The position numbers and the translations under genes were made by a program. From Datnioides undecimradiatus (Eukaryota; Chordata; Actinopteri; Lobotiformes; Datnioididae), in the NCBI GenBank assembly GCA_008933995.1, contig WARS01000030.1, positions 715,001 through 779,000 of the forward strand: a DNA stretch of 64,000 nt. The letters run 5' to 3'. Position 1 is the first letter of the stretch. Each line of letters opens with the position of its first letter. Under the pieces are notes generated by a model. That model did no database searches and had not been told where the DNA came from. It saw only the letters and a list, made by a program, of their open reading frames with translations. Below, one piece after another: positions 12,129-24,174 of the stretch.

Positions 12129-12167
12129 CCTAAAGTTCTGATGTGGATCTGCAGTGATGAGCTTCAC
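12129..12167 (-). other. Candidate internal coding exon, 39 bp (unrecognised)
   Basis: On the minus strand a strong acceptor (TTTGCTGTTTTTTCCCAG) precedes 39 bp encoding VKLITADPHQNFR in phase 0. The donor GTAACT that follows is moderate. Joined in frame to 11670-11828 it would add 13 codons upstream of RNGRR. Its small size makes a random match easy, and its value comes from the matching phase and close distance to the 159 bp segment. Confidence 0.27.
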
Positions 12168-12817
12168 CTGGGAAAAAACAGCAAATACAAGAAAATGGAC
12201 ACTCTGGAATACAGTTCTGGAAATCAATTTTCAATGCAGCATCTCAGAAAATGTAAGATACAGGAAAAAAAAACCATGTGATCGGTCTTTTTGCCAGTGA
12301 GTGTTGGGTGACTGAACAAATACAGCATATATATTTGGCAGCAGGGAGAAACATAGTCACGTGTAACTCTGTGAACCGAGGGGTTATATCAACCAAACCA
12401 GACTTGGTGATTGTTTGAACAGTGGAAAGACCAACCAAGGTGGTTCCGATGAATATTCTTAGACTGGAATTCAAAAGGGGGCGCAGTTTTATTATTTTCT
12501 GTTTAAAGGGGAACGGGCTATTTCTCAGTGGACTCACACGTCTGGGAAACACACATCTTCATGAGTACACCGGCCCTTGAAGGAGACCAGAAGCGCTGTA
12601 TCGCCATCATTTTCGATTACCGCCGAAAGTGGAGAAAGTGCAAATTCCCGGGAAGTTTCTGAAGATGTGATGATTTTCTGAGGGTATTAAAAGTTGCTTT
12701 TGTCAGAGGAAGCAGGGTTTTATATAACACGCCACCCTGCCACTGCTGTCTGCCACGGAGGGGAGAGTTGCTCTAGTTCCTCCTGATTGAGAACAGGGCA
12801 CATACACACAGCATAAA
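12168..12817. other. Non-coding stretch
   Basis: Nothing recognisable. If the two neighbouring segments are exons, this is intronic. A 102-codon minus frame at 12244-12552 has no family resemblance. Confidence 0.55.
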
Positions 12818-12843
12818 ACACACACACACACACACACACACAC
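12818..12843. repeat. (CA)n microsatellite
   Basis: About 13 uninterrupted CA units, followed by a decayed CA-rich edge. Confidence 0.92.
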
Positions 12844-13067
12844 GCATACAGACGCACAAACAGTCTTATATAACTATTTACTAAGCCGTGGTGGTTAAGT
12901 CATTCTATTGACGGGTTTTGGTCTATTGACGCGGTCTATTGATGTCTCCGAGCTCCTGAAGGTCCACAATAGCAGTGACACAAAAATAATCTTACAGGCA
13001 CACACACAGGACGCACAAAGTGGATTACGACTTAATGAACCTCTTTTGTGGTAACACCGGCCAATGT

Positions 13068-13068
<1 letters not shown>

Positions 13069-13105
<37 letters not shown>
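13069..13105. repeat. (CA)n microsatellite
   Basis: About 18 uninterrupted CA units, 225 bp from the previous CA array. Likely length-polymorphic. Confidence 0.93.
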
Positions 13106-13107
<2 letters not shown>

Positions 13108-13759
13108 AGGGAGCATTAAAGTGGCCTGTCTTTCTCTACCTCTAATTTTATCTTACAGTCACTGGTAGTTTATCAGTTTCAGTCCTTCTTAAGAAGTCAG
13201 CCTCAGCTTAGTGTGTGTCGCTGTTGGAGGACTTGCCTGACAGCACGTAAACACAACAAATTATTGTAACACAGCAGCAAACACAGGTCACTGCCAAATC
13301 CTCTACAAGCCTGCAGGCCCTGTTCCATTGTGCCATTAGGCCAGCCATAAATCAATACTATTATCCTGCCTGTGTTTATTAGCTGATATAAATCCATACT
13401 CATTTCTCTCTGCTGCTAGCAGCTCCATCATTATTCAGACAGTGATACAGAGGATTGCGACTCCGTGCTCGTACTGTAACTTCGGTACAATGTTAATAAG
13501 GTTAAGGCAACATTCAGGTGAAATTTTAAATAGGCAGGTATGAAAAGTGCCGACGACCATCGATTCATCGTCTGAGCTTGTGAAAAGTTTTTGGATTTGT
13601 AAGAACGAGAGGGCCGTAGAGCTGAACAGATTAATAACTAACTTTAGCTTAGGTGAACGGTTGCTAGGTGAAAGGACTACAGGAACAACGTCCTGCTTCA
13701 CAGGCTGTATCTGAAGAGTGATTTGAATTAACACTCCTTAATGACACATCTGGATACAG
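13106..13759. other. Non-coding stretch
   Basis: A pyrimidine-rich acceptor-like tract ends at about 13158, but the frame after it closes quickly. Nothing else is seen. Confidence 0.55.
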
Positions 13760-14416
13760 TTGTCAGACCAGGACTCAAAACAGGACTCAGATGCAGAGAC
13801 AAGTGACAGCAAACGGAGAGTTTATTGAGAGTTCTCAAACTTCTCTTGACAGAGTGACCAAAGAATCAGGGCTGTGAAATTTATCTAAGACACGCCTTCC
13901 CTAGGGGAAGCCGCGTGGCTATCAAAATTTACAAAAACTAAGGGCAGAAAATAAACAGGCTAGAAACTTAAACAAACATAAACTCACTCCAAGAGGAGGA
14001 AAAACTACCTGGCTTTGATTAACAAAATGAACAACAGAAAATGCTCCGCCAGAAAAACTAAACGGCTGAATCTCTAATCTAGCTATGAAACAAATTCTAA
14101 TCTATGAAATCTATGAACAAAAAAAATCACTCTCAAGAGGCTCGGATACTTAAATTGAATCGACGCGTGGAAAATGGCTGGAGTGATCAACAAACGAAAC
14201 ACTCTGGCACAGGACAAAGGGAGACGCAGACTATTTAACACATGAGGGAAACGAGGCACAGGTGGACACAATCGGGAATCAGGGAAGACAATCAGACAGG
14301 TGACACATGAGGAAGGGCAAGTGAGCTGAAACGAGAGGAGAGTTACTTTTCAAAATAAAACAGGAAATGACAAGACACAAACCAAGACAAGACAAAACCT
14401 CACCGCGGTGTGACAA
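13760..14416. mobile_element. MITE-like non-autonomous DNA element, about 0.66 kb
   Basis: The ends form short inverted repeats: TTGTCAGACC at 13760-13769, and the reverse complement of the right end (14407-14416) reads TTGTCACACC. The interior has the look of a common fish repeat: 'GACTCAGATGCAGAGACAAG ... GAGTTTATTGAG' near the left end and 'CAAACCAAGACAAGACAAAAC' style purine-rich sequence at the right. No transposase frame is present. A clear target-site duplication was not found, so the superfamily is undecided. The left and right boundaries rest on the inverted repeats only. Confidence 0.6.
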
Positions 14417-14499
14417 TAGTGTGGTTATCTTTGTAGAGTCCCATGCCATGTTAAGGTCAGGCTCATTGAGACTGTACCTAATCATAAGTGCACAATGGC

Positions 14500-14537
14500 A
14501 GCGCTAACATGCTAATGTTTAGAAGGTAACGCTTACC
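14500..14537 (+). repeat. Fragment of a GCTAACATGCTAATG repeat
   Basis: The run GCTAACATGCTAATGTTTAG followed by AAGGTAACGCTTACC matches part of a repeat that is frequent in teleosts. A longer copy of the same family lies at 55938-56190. Confidence 0.45.
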
Positions 14538-15420
14538 TCCTATTTACTATTCATTTACTGTTTATTTACTATCATTGGACACCATTTAGTCACCAGTAAG
14601 TCACCAAAGATGACGCTGCTGTTAAATTGATCCAGCCCTGGATGCGTTTTACAAGTGTCAAACATCATTGAGAAATATCTATAACGATATATGAAAAAGG
14701 AAAAGTGAATGAACATCATTGTGCTGAGTGGAGTGAAGGTTTGGTTGGGCCAGAGCTAATGTGAGCTTTTTAATAAAGTCCTCACATTAAATATTGCATT
14801 TTGTGGTGGATTATCTACCTTAAACTTCAGATATGAATATGAATGCTTTGATAACATGCAAGGGGAGTGAGTTCCTCAAAATGTACTTTTTCCTCTTTGG
14901 GAGAACAAAAACCGACCTTTTCAAGGTTGCTGCTCAGTGTTTGGCTCAGACTGAGGGCAGGCGAAATGATATTTTGCCCATTTTTTTTCTATTTAGTTGG
15001 ATATTTTAATAGCACTGGGCAGCACTGAAAAGAAATGCAGGTTCCATGTTTTAAAAGATTGCAAATGTTATGAACGGCACCGACGTACACTCCTGTTATT
15101 GAAATATGAAAGTACAGAACACCCACTCAGAGATGAAATTGGTAAGCAGCATTCGCCCCAAATCTCTGAATGGACTTCTGGTTCACCGCCTCAAGGACTC
15201 AATTATGTTTTCAAGGTTGATGAAAAAAGAAATTATTTTCTAAAAAGGCAATCCATTATCTCGAATGTGATTGGCTCATGTGAAGGAAACTCTGCCATCA
15301 TAAGAGCCGTTATCAGATTTTATCATTCATATGCATACCCCTCAGTGTTCTGATTGCTGCTCTGCATACTGCATCCTCTTTAATGACTAATTTAATTTGC
15401 TTCATCTAAAATAATTAATT
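14538..15420. other. Non-coding stretch
   Basis: The 118-codon plus frame at 14997-15353 resembles no protein I know and has no start or splice support. Nothing else is seen. Confidence 0.55.
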
Positions 15421-15505
15421 CAATCATCCATCCATTTTCAATATTCCTTATCCTGTTCAGGGTCCCATGGGGTCTGGTGCATATCCCAGCATGCAGCTGG
15501 CAAAA
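15421..15505 (+). repeat. 5' fragment of the CATCCATCCATTTTC dispersed repeat
   Basis: 'CATCCATCCATTTTC', then 'CTTATCCTGTTCAGGGTCCC', 'GGTCTGGTGCATATCCCAGC' and 'GGCAAAAGGCAG' follow the order of the widely dispersed fish repeat whose middle and end are seen at 60800-61133. The copy stops after about 85 bases. Confidence 0.65.
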
Positions 15506-18500
15506 GGCAGTTCATTTAATCAGAGTTATGTTATTATTCAGTGGGCCTGATGATCCTGAGCCTTTCACCCTGCCTCTGGCCTGTCTGCAGTAACGGGACC
15601 TTCACTCTTTTCACTGCCTTGACGGGCTGTGAAATTGTCATGAAAGAAGCATAATGTAAAGAGCATAATTCATATGATCTCATGGCAAATAATAAGGCAA
15701 ACGGCCCTGAAGAAGGATATCTAATATAAACGAATCAGAAATGATTTTCTATGTATATTTTTTGTGCAGTTCTGATAAAAACGTTCATCAGTGGGCCTTT
15801 TCAGGTTCCTTCTTATAGATCTCAGTCTGATTGGTGATTTGAAACCAAACTGTACAGCTGAACTCGTGATTTCTGCTTTATATATGTTTCTATTTGTGTT
15901 GCTACATGACTGGATTGCTGCTTGTATAAAGCTCCCTGTTAAACAACGTGAGCAGTTGCTCCTGTGCTGTTCAGCTGAGATGTTTCATGATAATGAGTAG
16001 TAAGACACATAGTTCTTAACAGCAAACGTCTTGTAAATGAGTAGGTAATTGTTTCTAAATGATGAACCTGGATAATAAAGCATCGCCCACTGGGATGGCT
16101 ACAGTAGCTGCAGCGAGCTGCAGAGAGGAAATCAGTTCAGGAGAGGCTGACGTGCTAAATCATACATTTTCCTCTTCTGCTGTATTGAAGGTGGGGAATC
16201 TGCTACAAAAATCATGTGTGGGGATATTTTTTACCTCTGACTCTCAGTTAAAGGAAACCAAAAATAAAGAGAGCTGACTGCTATAAACAGCCAAGAAACC
16301 TCTTCCACAGCTCTACATAAAAGTTTGGATAAACAGGAGAGGAGGAGTCTTACTGCAGCCTCATTATTTACTCTGTAGCGTGTTTCCGTGTTATGACTGG
16401 CAGGTTGATCACTCTGGGACAGGGGCAGAACTTGCCTGTTAACTGACACGGCACAGCCCCGGTGGATGAGCTTTAACCGCCAGCTGGAGGCACAGAGGTC
16501 CCTGCTTCCCTCTTGCTGTGCCAGCTGCTACATCTATCAGGTTAATTGGCTCAGGACAGGTTAAAGCTCAATCACTGACACACGGGGCTTTCATGTGTGT
16601 GTGGTCATCCATACTGAGGACAGACTGGAAAGTGTGTCATAACTTTAGATTTTTAATTTTTAGATTTATTGTAATGGTGACAAATGAATGACTGTTCCAG
16701 TAAGTTACTCTTCTACGGGAGGTTATGCCTTCATTCCAACTGGAATGCAGTTTCATTCTATCCTCCACATAGCTGGAAATATTTTGATTAGGACATGTTG
16801 ATTTGCTCAGATTTGTGTGTTTGTGGCCGTTTTTATGGTCGGGAGTCTGCGCAATGTGTTGTTCTCCACCAAAAACAGACCATAAAATCCGCCATAAAAC
16901 AGGTGTGTATTTTCAGTGGAGCAGAGCATGGAGCAGCTCTGAGGATGCATCTGATATGCAGCGGTGATATCACAACCACTGGCTGCATTGCTGGTGGAAT
17001 GCAACTCAGCCATGTATGATGTGCGGCAAATCAAACCAAAAGACAGGCCAAAAGACTAGCCGCAGCTAGCTTGGAAGTGATGTCAGCAGTCTCTGTTTCC
17101 TGAAAAGCAATGGCTCACTGACTTTATCCAGCGACGCACACTATAGCCAGAGATGCCACGCTGAGGTCTTGGGCAACTTTCTGGTAAAGTTCAACAAAAA
17201 GATTCAACATGTTAATAAGTCAGCTCGTTGACTGTCTATTTTTCGGGTAATCCAGAGGGTTTAACCAGTCCAATCACCAAGCCTCAAGATGCATGGATTT
17301 CAATGGACAGTACTGCAGAGCTTAAATAACAGTAAAAGACAATACTGACCTTTTTAAGGAGATGAGAAGGAGCAACACATTAACCTCACCTGACATCGGA
17401 TCCTGTATCATAACTCTGCCTTTCTGTGCGAGACTCATGGGCCCATGAAGTGTGACCATAAACCCTGTCTACAACAAATTACATTCATATTTAACTGGTT
17501 TGCATCAGAGTAGCTATGCAAAATGTTCATTGTCAAACTTAATTTGATTTCACTACAATACCCAGACTATGCAGCCAAAACATGATTCCTTTTGCGTATA
17601 AAGCAACTTAGTTAGGGTTAAAGAATGATCTTGGTCTTTATCTAAGTACTCTTCAAAGAAAAGTGGACTTGGGTGTTGAGGATGGTACACTCATCTGAAC
17701 AGCTTTAGTTATGAAGAAGCCTTCTTGAGTGTGGTCCAGGTTGACCAATAATTTCTCCTGTGGCTTTGGGGAAATTTAAGTATGCCTGACAGGCTGGAGA
17801 TTAGAGTTTGACTGATGTGTGCAAGCAGGTACCTGGCAGGGAAGGCCAGAACAACTTAAGCTGTATAAATGATTCATTTTCTATAGTTGTGGAAGTCCTA
17901 TCTATCTCTATCTTCTATCTCTAATCAACTTTACTTGTCTTTGTAAAAATCCTTTCTAAATACCATCAGGATGCCTAATTTATGAGTGTCACAGGTCCCC
18001 CCGTCAGTACCAACTACATCAGACTGTTCCACAATCTTACCCCGCATCTGCAGAAGTGACTTTCAAAGACAATAGTGTGGTCCACACACTGCTGAAATAT
18101 GAGGCAAAGCTAGCCCCAGAAAAGAAGTGAGTGAGAAGAAAAACAGAAAATTCTCAGCAAAACTGCTAAACAACAAGCTTTTTCATTGCATCCATGGCAC
18201 TAACGTTACTAAAGGGCAGCAACAAGCCACTGCTTAGGCTATCACTTGTTTAGAATTGCTAATGCTAGTGGACAGGAGCTACCTGTTGCTGCAGGCCATG
18301 CCAGCCCAGTTTCCTCAAGCTTTGATGCTAGACAGCCTTACAGAAGCTTTGAGTGGAAATGGTAATGGACCTGGTTACTCTCCATGATTGCTATCTGATG
18401 AAGACGGTGATAAGGATAATAGTGAACGTCTTGTGAATAGCAGATACCGGCTAACCAATTTGCTACACCCAAAGGTGACCCAGCACTCTGACTGAAACAC

Positions 18501-21230
18501 AAAGACTGCTGCTCAATAGCGTAGAGAGGACCAGTTTAGTTTAGTAAAAAAAAAAAAATCAAGAGGGACATAGATTTACAAGCAGTAACTGTTACATGCA
18601 AATGGAGAATGGAGAGAAGATAAGCAGGTCCTGGCTCCTGCTCACTCTCCCTGTGACAGTGGCTTTAGGTAAGTGAAGTTTCTCATCACTGAAACTCATT
18701 AAAACATACCTCAGGTCAGCTATGTCACAGGACAGGCTGTCTGCACTCTGTTCTCTAGTGATGGCAAGATTTGCTTTGGCCGAGTCGAGGTCTAATTTTA
18801 CGATGGCCATTTAACCCGTGCCTTTCAGTCATACACGATATAGCCTCTCTCCCTCTCTCTATCTATCATCTATCCATCTATCTATATAACCATACCACAA
18901 CTTCTGAGAATCCATAAATGAGATCACTCAGTGTTCTGATGACCATAGATGCAACAATACAGCTACAGCCCATGATTCCCTACACACGTTCTCCACCCAC
19001 TAAGGCTGAATTGATTATAGAGAAAAAGCAAGACAAACTGAACCAACCAACTCAGTACATTCAGGTGAGAGGAAGAAAAAGACAAAGAGAAAAGGTAAAC
19101 ATTTTCAAAATAATAAATGTTTTTTCTTGCGTCTACAGACAACAGAGGGACATACACAACTTCTCCAATGTAGGCAGCAGCAAGCCAGTCCAGTAGGGAG
19201 AATATGCTGTAAAACCGTGGTATGGAACTATACTAACTGTAGTGGCACATTTGTTAAACTGAATTCTGTTGCATCTTTTTTAGCATGACCCCAGATGTCC
19301 GAACATCATTGCTGCGTGAAGTTTGCCCGATCCTCTGTTTGTCTGTAAAGCGTGCAGCACACCGTAGGTTGGATCACACTGTGAAAATTCAGAATAATGT
19401 AATTAAGCCCTCAAGGTTATCGCAGCATAAGCCATAATAAAGTCAAATTTAGACTGTTTCAACATTACAGGGGGAGGTAGTGAATGGCATCTTCTCTGTG
19501 CTTTAATTCATCATTTTTCCAGAGGGCAATTTAACCATCAGGAAATATCAGGATGTGGTTTGCAATAGACATAGACATTCCACATGACGAAGCCAAAATG
19601 CTCCCTGGAGGGGAGGCAAAGATACTGTGAGAGGTGAATTGGAGTTAAAATGGCTTTTCTCTGAGTCATAACTCTGTCATGTCAGAGCAGACGTGAAACA
19701 CATTGATATCGGTCAGTGTGACTTGACCAGTGTGTCTGATATCTATTTCTATATATCAGCTTAGAATCATAGAAATAAATAACTTGAAATCTCCAAATAC
19801 ATTTCACATAGAAAAAGATCCTCATCGAAACACAAGCGTGTCGTTATGAACAGGATTTAAATTAGAGGATCTTCGTGTTTCCTGAATAACAGTAGGTAAT
19901 TAAAATTAATCCAGCCCCGATGGGACCAAACACACAGACACAAGTGATGTCTGCTTATATTCATTTCAGTATTGATGTTCATATCAGTAGAAGTAGATGT
20001 GCAGCATGCTTTCAAAACAGCATCCCATATGATATGATTCTGACATGTTACAGCATGTCAGGAATAATAATGGACAGTGTAGTGGGGTGGAGGCAAACAA
20101 AGGTGTGTGTGAGTCAGGCAGGATGGAGGCAGGGTGTGGATACTGGCAGCCAAAGGGAGTTTATTCTCTGGTTTAGATAAAAGCAGTGTATTGGGGAGTT
20201 TGATACTTTGATGTTTATCAGACCACAAATGAGAAAACAATTAGGTTGGAAGAACAACAGATGTCAGATTAAGTGTTTGGGAAGGCCTAACTAATATAGT
20301 ACACAACTCAATATCAATAATATAGCTAGTTAGCCCAGTTAGCTAGCAGTTAAATTAACTGCCTCATTTTCTGAACCAAGTGGACCAGGCAGTGCCAGAT
20401 GTAGATGTTCTTGCAAAAACAACAAAGAAGACTAACTATTTCCTGTTAACTGTGAGCGTGGCTCTTACGCCAGTCTGCCTTTATGTTTGCATTCAGGCCC
20501 ATCTTGAGCACACAAGAAAGCAACCTCAATGAGCCAACTAGCAGGATTTGAAGACCCACTTAGGGACCGGCTCCTTTGTATATTCCTTCCTAAGCAGCAG
20601 GTTTATGGAACAAACAGAGATATTGTCCACCAAGCAGCCGCTCATTCAAAGATGGCAGCTACACATGGATCATTCTGTTGCCTTCTCAAGTCTCAGTGCC
20701 GTGCAATCAGGCTGTCATCTCCTTCATGCCTTCGTTTTCAATCCACCAGCACACCTTTTCCAGGTCAATTCACCTTAGGAGAACTCTTCACACAGGCAGC
20801 GCACCCTACAGACTCAACCTCCCTTATAGTACTCCAGTCTCGAATGTACTCAAAAAAGAAAAGAAGATGAGCTACATATGTGGAACATGAGAGGTGGAGG
20901 TGGAAATAGGAAGGTAATTAACAGGCAAGATAGAGGAGAAGGAATTTACCATTCAAGGTTGCAACCTTCTCCTTTCAGTCAGCTGAGTGGGAACATTTTG
21001 GATTCAGCATTAACTACAATGGGAGCACAGGATGTCAATAAAGAGTAGACTGCTTGTTAGCATTGCTTGACATGTGCAGGTGCAATAATCCGTCTAACAA
21101 GATCTACACCGTTGTCAACCAAAAATATCCCTGGATGGAACAAGAGTGAGTAAAACGTGAAGAAGCAAACTGTCCTTCCTGCCGTGTTTCAGGAGACCTT
21201 TCAGAAAAATTAAGATGAAAAACAAAGTAA
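15506..21230. other. Long non-coding stretch
   Basis: No gene is recognisable in 5.7 kb. It holds an A13 run (18546-18558), a CT/TCTA-rich low-complexity patch (18844-18886) and a similar smaller one near 17900-17930. Frames of up to 113 codons (20529-20870) show no family resemblance. A weak BED-finger-like peptide (AEWEHFGFS, near 20985) may be the eroded N-terminus of the hAT relic that follows. Confidence 0.55.
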
Positions 21231-21560
21231 TTGCTAATTTGTAATTTGCAGCCATTTTTCAGTTTGGTTATACTAAGCCTCCTGCTCACATTTTAATAAG
21301 AAAGTAATTCCTGATCGCTGCATGAGGGAACTGAGAGGCAACTGGCCCAAACCCTCCAGACACCTCTCTCCAGTGATGGTTGGACCTCCCCGGTGACAGT
21401 CTCCCATATGAGAAGGATACAAACACACACCTACATCTCTGATGAGGTGATGCACACAGTAATTGAATGGAAGCTACATAGGCTCACCATCACAATCCCA
21501 GTCAGCACAGACAATGAAGAAAACATAGTTGTGAATAGCATTCTCGTTAGCATACTGACT
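21231..21560 (+). pseudogene. hAT (ZBED-type) transposase relic
   Basis: Three pieces in the order of a hAT transposase can be read with frame changes. First, LLICNLQPFFSLV (from 21231) matches the region before the catalytic domain. Second, SHFNKKVIPD (from about 21286) matches the 'HF..xVIP.LY' segment. Third, SSDGWTS (about 21372-21392), then VIEWKLHRLTITIPVSTDN and NIVV, correspond to the first catalytic aspartate region and the following TTDN region. About 20 residues are missing between the first two pieces. Stops and frameshifts break it, and the C-terminal dimerisation part is not visible downstream. hAT enzymes cut and paste DNA; this copy is dead. Terminal repeats were not identified. 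Confidence 0.62.
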
Positions 21561-22679
21561 TCCTTGATGCAACTTTTATGGATAGTAAGTGTTTGGGCAA
21601 GCAGGCGTGAAGGTTGGACTTGACCAAAAGCATCACCTCTGACCACTCTCATTGCAAAACAGGTATAACCAACTGACTATGAATGAAATGAGGTATGATA
21701 CTAACTATGTTCAGCTCAGGAAAGCTAATCACACCACTAGGTCTAAGGCTGACCGAGAAAGAGCCCCAAAACTTTTGCTAGGTTGATGCCTGAAGAAGCA
21801 CCGCAAACTCCAAGTGTGAAATGCTGGAGACTGGAGGAAGAACTGATACCTCCACCCCTGATGAGTCAGCCACCATTCTGATTGGGAAGTCTATATCCAA
21901 GCATGTCAGAATGGCAGTGACTGAAAATCTAACTTTGACTGACGTATTTGTCAGTGGGCTATAAGGGCTGTTGCCAGTTATCCTAGCTACAAATCCAAGT
22001 AACATGCTTATTATTATTCATGCCTGGTCCCTTGACATTCTACAAAGGAAACTGGCTCTGTGGTCCTGAAAAAAGACTTTTTGCCTACTTCTGGGTAAAC
22101 TGAGTGACTGTAATTTGCAACATTCCAGGCCTCATTCCAACCTTGGGGAAAGGATTCAAATCTTGGCAGGCTCCCTGCCCTGAATACAAACCTGGCATTG
22201 GGGTGCGTCAACCATAATATAGAGTTTATTGACAATTTGTGACGTCTTTTAGAACTGTAAAGACCCCCTTTCTGAGGGGATTCATTGGTCGCACACTTTT
22301 CAGTGTCGAAGTCATGCTCCTGGGATGTCATACCAAAACAGGAATGCACAGTTAAACGTTGGAGCCAGCACAAACAAGCAGACAGCCTGTATCTCTCCTC
22401 CTCTCTCTCCTCACCTGATATTCTGGCAGGTGGCTTTCAGAGGACGCCTTGGGAGGTTAATCAACCAGGGATCCAACGCCTGACTGGGATATCAGTTTTA
22501 CCATATCATCTTAATTACAAGGATATTAGGAATAGGAACCTGACAGGTTATTCAATATTTTTTAAGTATTTATTATTAATTTGTCCATCCCCAACCCTAT
22601 AAATTAGCTTTAACAAAAACTAAACAAGTTCCATACCCCCTATAAAATCCAACACCTCATCAACAAATGGCTCTGTGCC
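21561..22679. other. Non-coding stretch between transposon relics
   Basis: It may be the eroded remainder of the hAT element, but no transposase motif could be read here. The 119-codon minus frame at 22014-22373 is unrecognised. Confidence 0.45.
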
Positions 22680-22800
22680 CTTTCCCCCCAGTGCCTATAA
22701 GACCTCCTACAGCACTGTTGGGAAAAGAGACTTTAGTTTGGCAGCCTCGTCCTTTGGAACGCGTTCTGTGCCTGCATCTCTGCAGAGATCTGCAATGCTG
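22680..22800 (+). pseudogene. Short LINE reverse-transcriptase C-terminal fragment
   Basis: The plus-strand frame reads TSYSTVGKRDFSLAASS, then with one frame disturbance a VPASLQ. This follows the 'T.GDRAFSVAAP.LWNSLP.SL' block at the C-terminus of L2/Rex-type LINE proteins. Only about 40 codons are recognisable. The rest of the element is missing on both sides. Because the match is short and one tryptophan-containing step is lost, confidence is moderate. Confidence 0.42.
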
Positions 22801-23062
22801 CATCCATCCATCAGTACCAACCATTATATTTTACTATTTTCTGCTCTTGTTTTATTTTCTGTGTGGGTCCAATTGTGGAAACATCATGAGTCACAATGTT
22901 GCTTTTGTTTATTTTTCACATAATTTGAAGCAAATTGCATAGTCTGTTCCAGGTAACAACTCTGAAATGATGGACCACAGTTTTTGAGGGCTGCATTTCA
23001 AAATTTAAGATGATTTGTCGATAATTACTGAAGCGGATGAGATGCACCACATCTTATTTCCA

Positions 23063-23296
23063 TGTGGCTGTGGCTCAGTGGTCGAGCGGGTCATCCTCTG
23101 GGTTGCATTCCGACGTGTCTTTGAGCAAAACCCTGAACCCTGAAAATTCCTTTTGATGGCTGTTCCATGTGTGAATGAATGACTTAGTTTCTCTCTTTAC
23201 TGCAGCTGCAATGTATGGGTGAAAATGGGTGAATGCTGATATGGATTGAGAAGTGCTTTGAGTGGTCAGAAGACTAGAATGGCACTTTAAGACATT
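23063..23296 (+). repeat. tRNA-derived SINE, copy 2 (plus orientation)
   Basis: The head has A box TGGCTCAGTGGTCGAGC (23071-23087) and B box GGTTGCATTCC (23101-23111). It is followed by a 'CTTTGAGCAAAACCCTGAACCC' block, GGGTGAATGCTGATATGG and the characteristic GTGCTTTGAGTGGTCAGAAG then ACTAGAATGGCAC. This is the reverse orientation of the copies at 11216-11426 and 63050-63244. It is the most complete of the three copies. Confidence 0.8.
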
Positions 23297-24174
23297 ATTA
23301 TCCTATCCTCAAACCTGGCGTTGTTGTATGTATGGCTGTTCACACGTACAATTTAAGAAATGCGCTACCACACTATTTCATAGGAGGGTAAATAGAAGGT
23401 AAGATGTGACAGCTTATAAAAAGAATCTGGATGTCAAGACATTCAAGTCATAAAATCCAACATTTCTGAAAGAACAGTGATGAGGAGATTAAAGTTAGGT
23501 TCCCTGACTCATCACTGAGCCATCTGGATGACTGACACTCGCCAATCTAAATAATGAGTCATAATGACAAACAGTGGCTCTAATGAGGCCCAGTCCAGCT
23601 ATCTTTAGATGACAGGGAACAAAATATAGTAAGTAATATAGTACTGAATCATAGACTCCCCAGTTTATATCTTAAAATAAATTTTAGTATTCAGTCACAT
23701 TGGTCAAAGTTTAATGGAGGAAGTGGCTGCTAGATGAATGTTCATGACTACAGTCCAAGCATGGAATGAAAAGGTTTTTTAAAAAAATCTGTTTTGACTC
23801 TTTGTGCTAATTTCAGAGAAAACAAACTTGATGTGGTCTAAAGTGGTTCTACCGATCCTGAGGAGTTGTTGTTGGGATGTTTTCACACCTGTGGTTCTGT
23901 TCATGTAGTCCAGACCAAGGCAGACAATGATACACTGTACGCGTTTTAGTTCTGGTTCACTTTGTGTTCACACTGGCTTTGTACAAACAAACCAAGCAGA
24001 GTAAACGTGAAGTGAAACCACCTGAATGGTCAACTCATTAATATCTCTTAGACGCCTGATCTCCTAGACTGAAGAAATCCTTTCCCTTTGATTTATGCTA
24101 TAAACCTGCATAACTCACAGTCAGAAAGACCAACCAACTTCTCAAGATGATTAATGAAGATATGGGGTCAGATG
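23297..24174. other. Non-coding stretch
   Basis: Nothing recognisable between the SINE and the LINE relic. Confidence 0.55.

Noticed and set aside
12470..12484. GGGGGCGCAG core as a CTCF site
   Set aside because: The CCA part of the consensus is missing.
12818..13105. Two CA arrays with a spacer considered as a CRISPR-like or satellite structure
   Set aside because: They are ordinary dinucleotide microsatellites. No direct repeats with unique spacers exist anywhere in the window.
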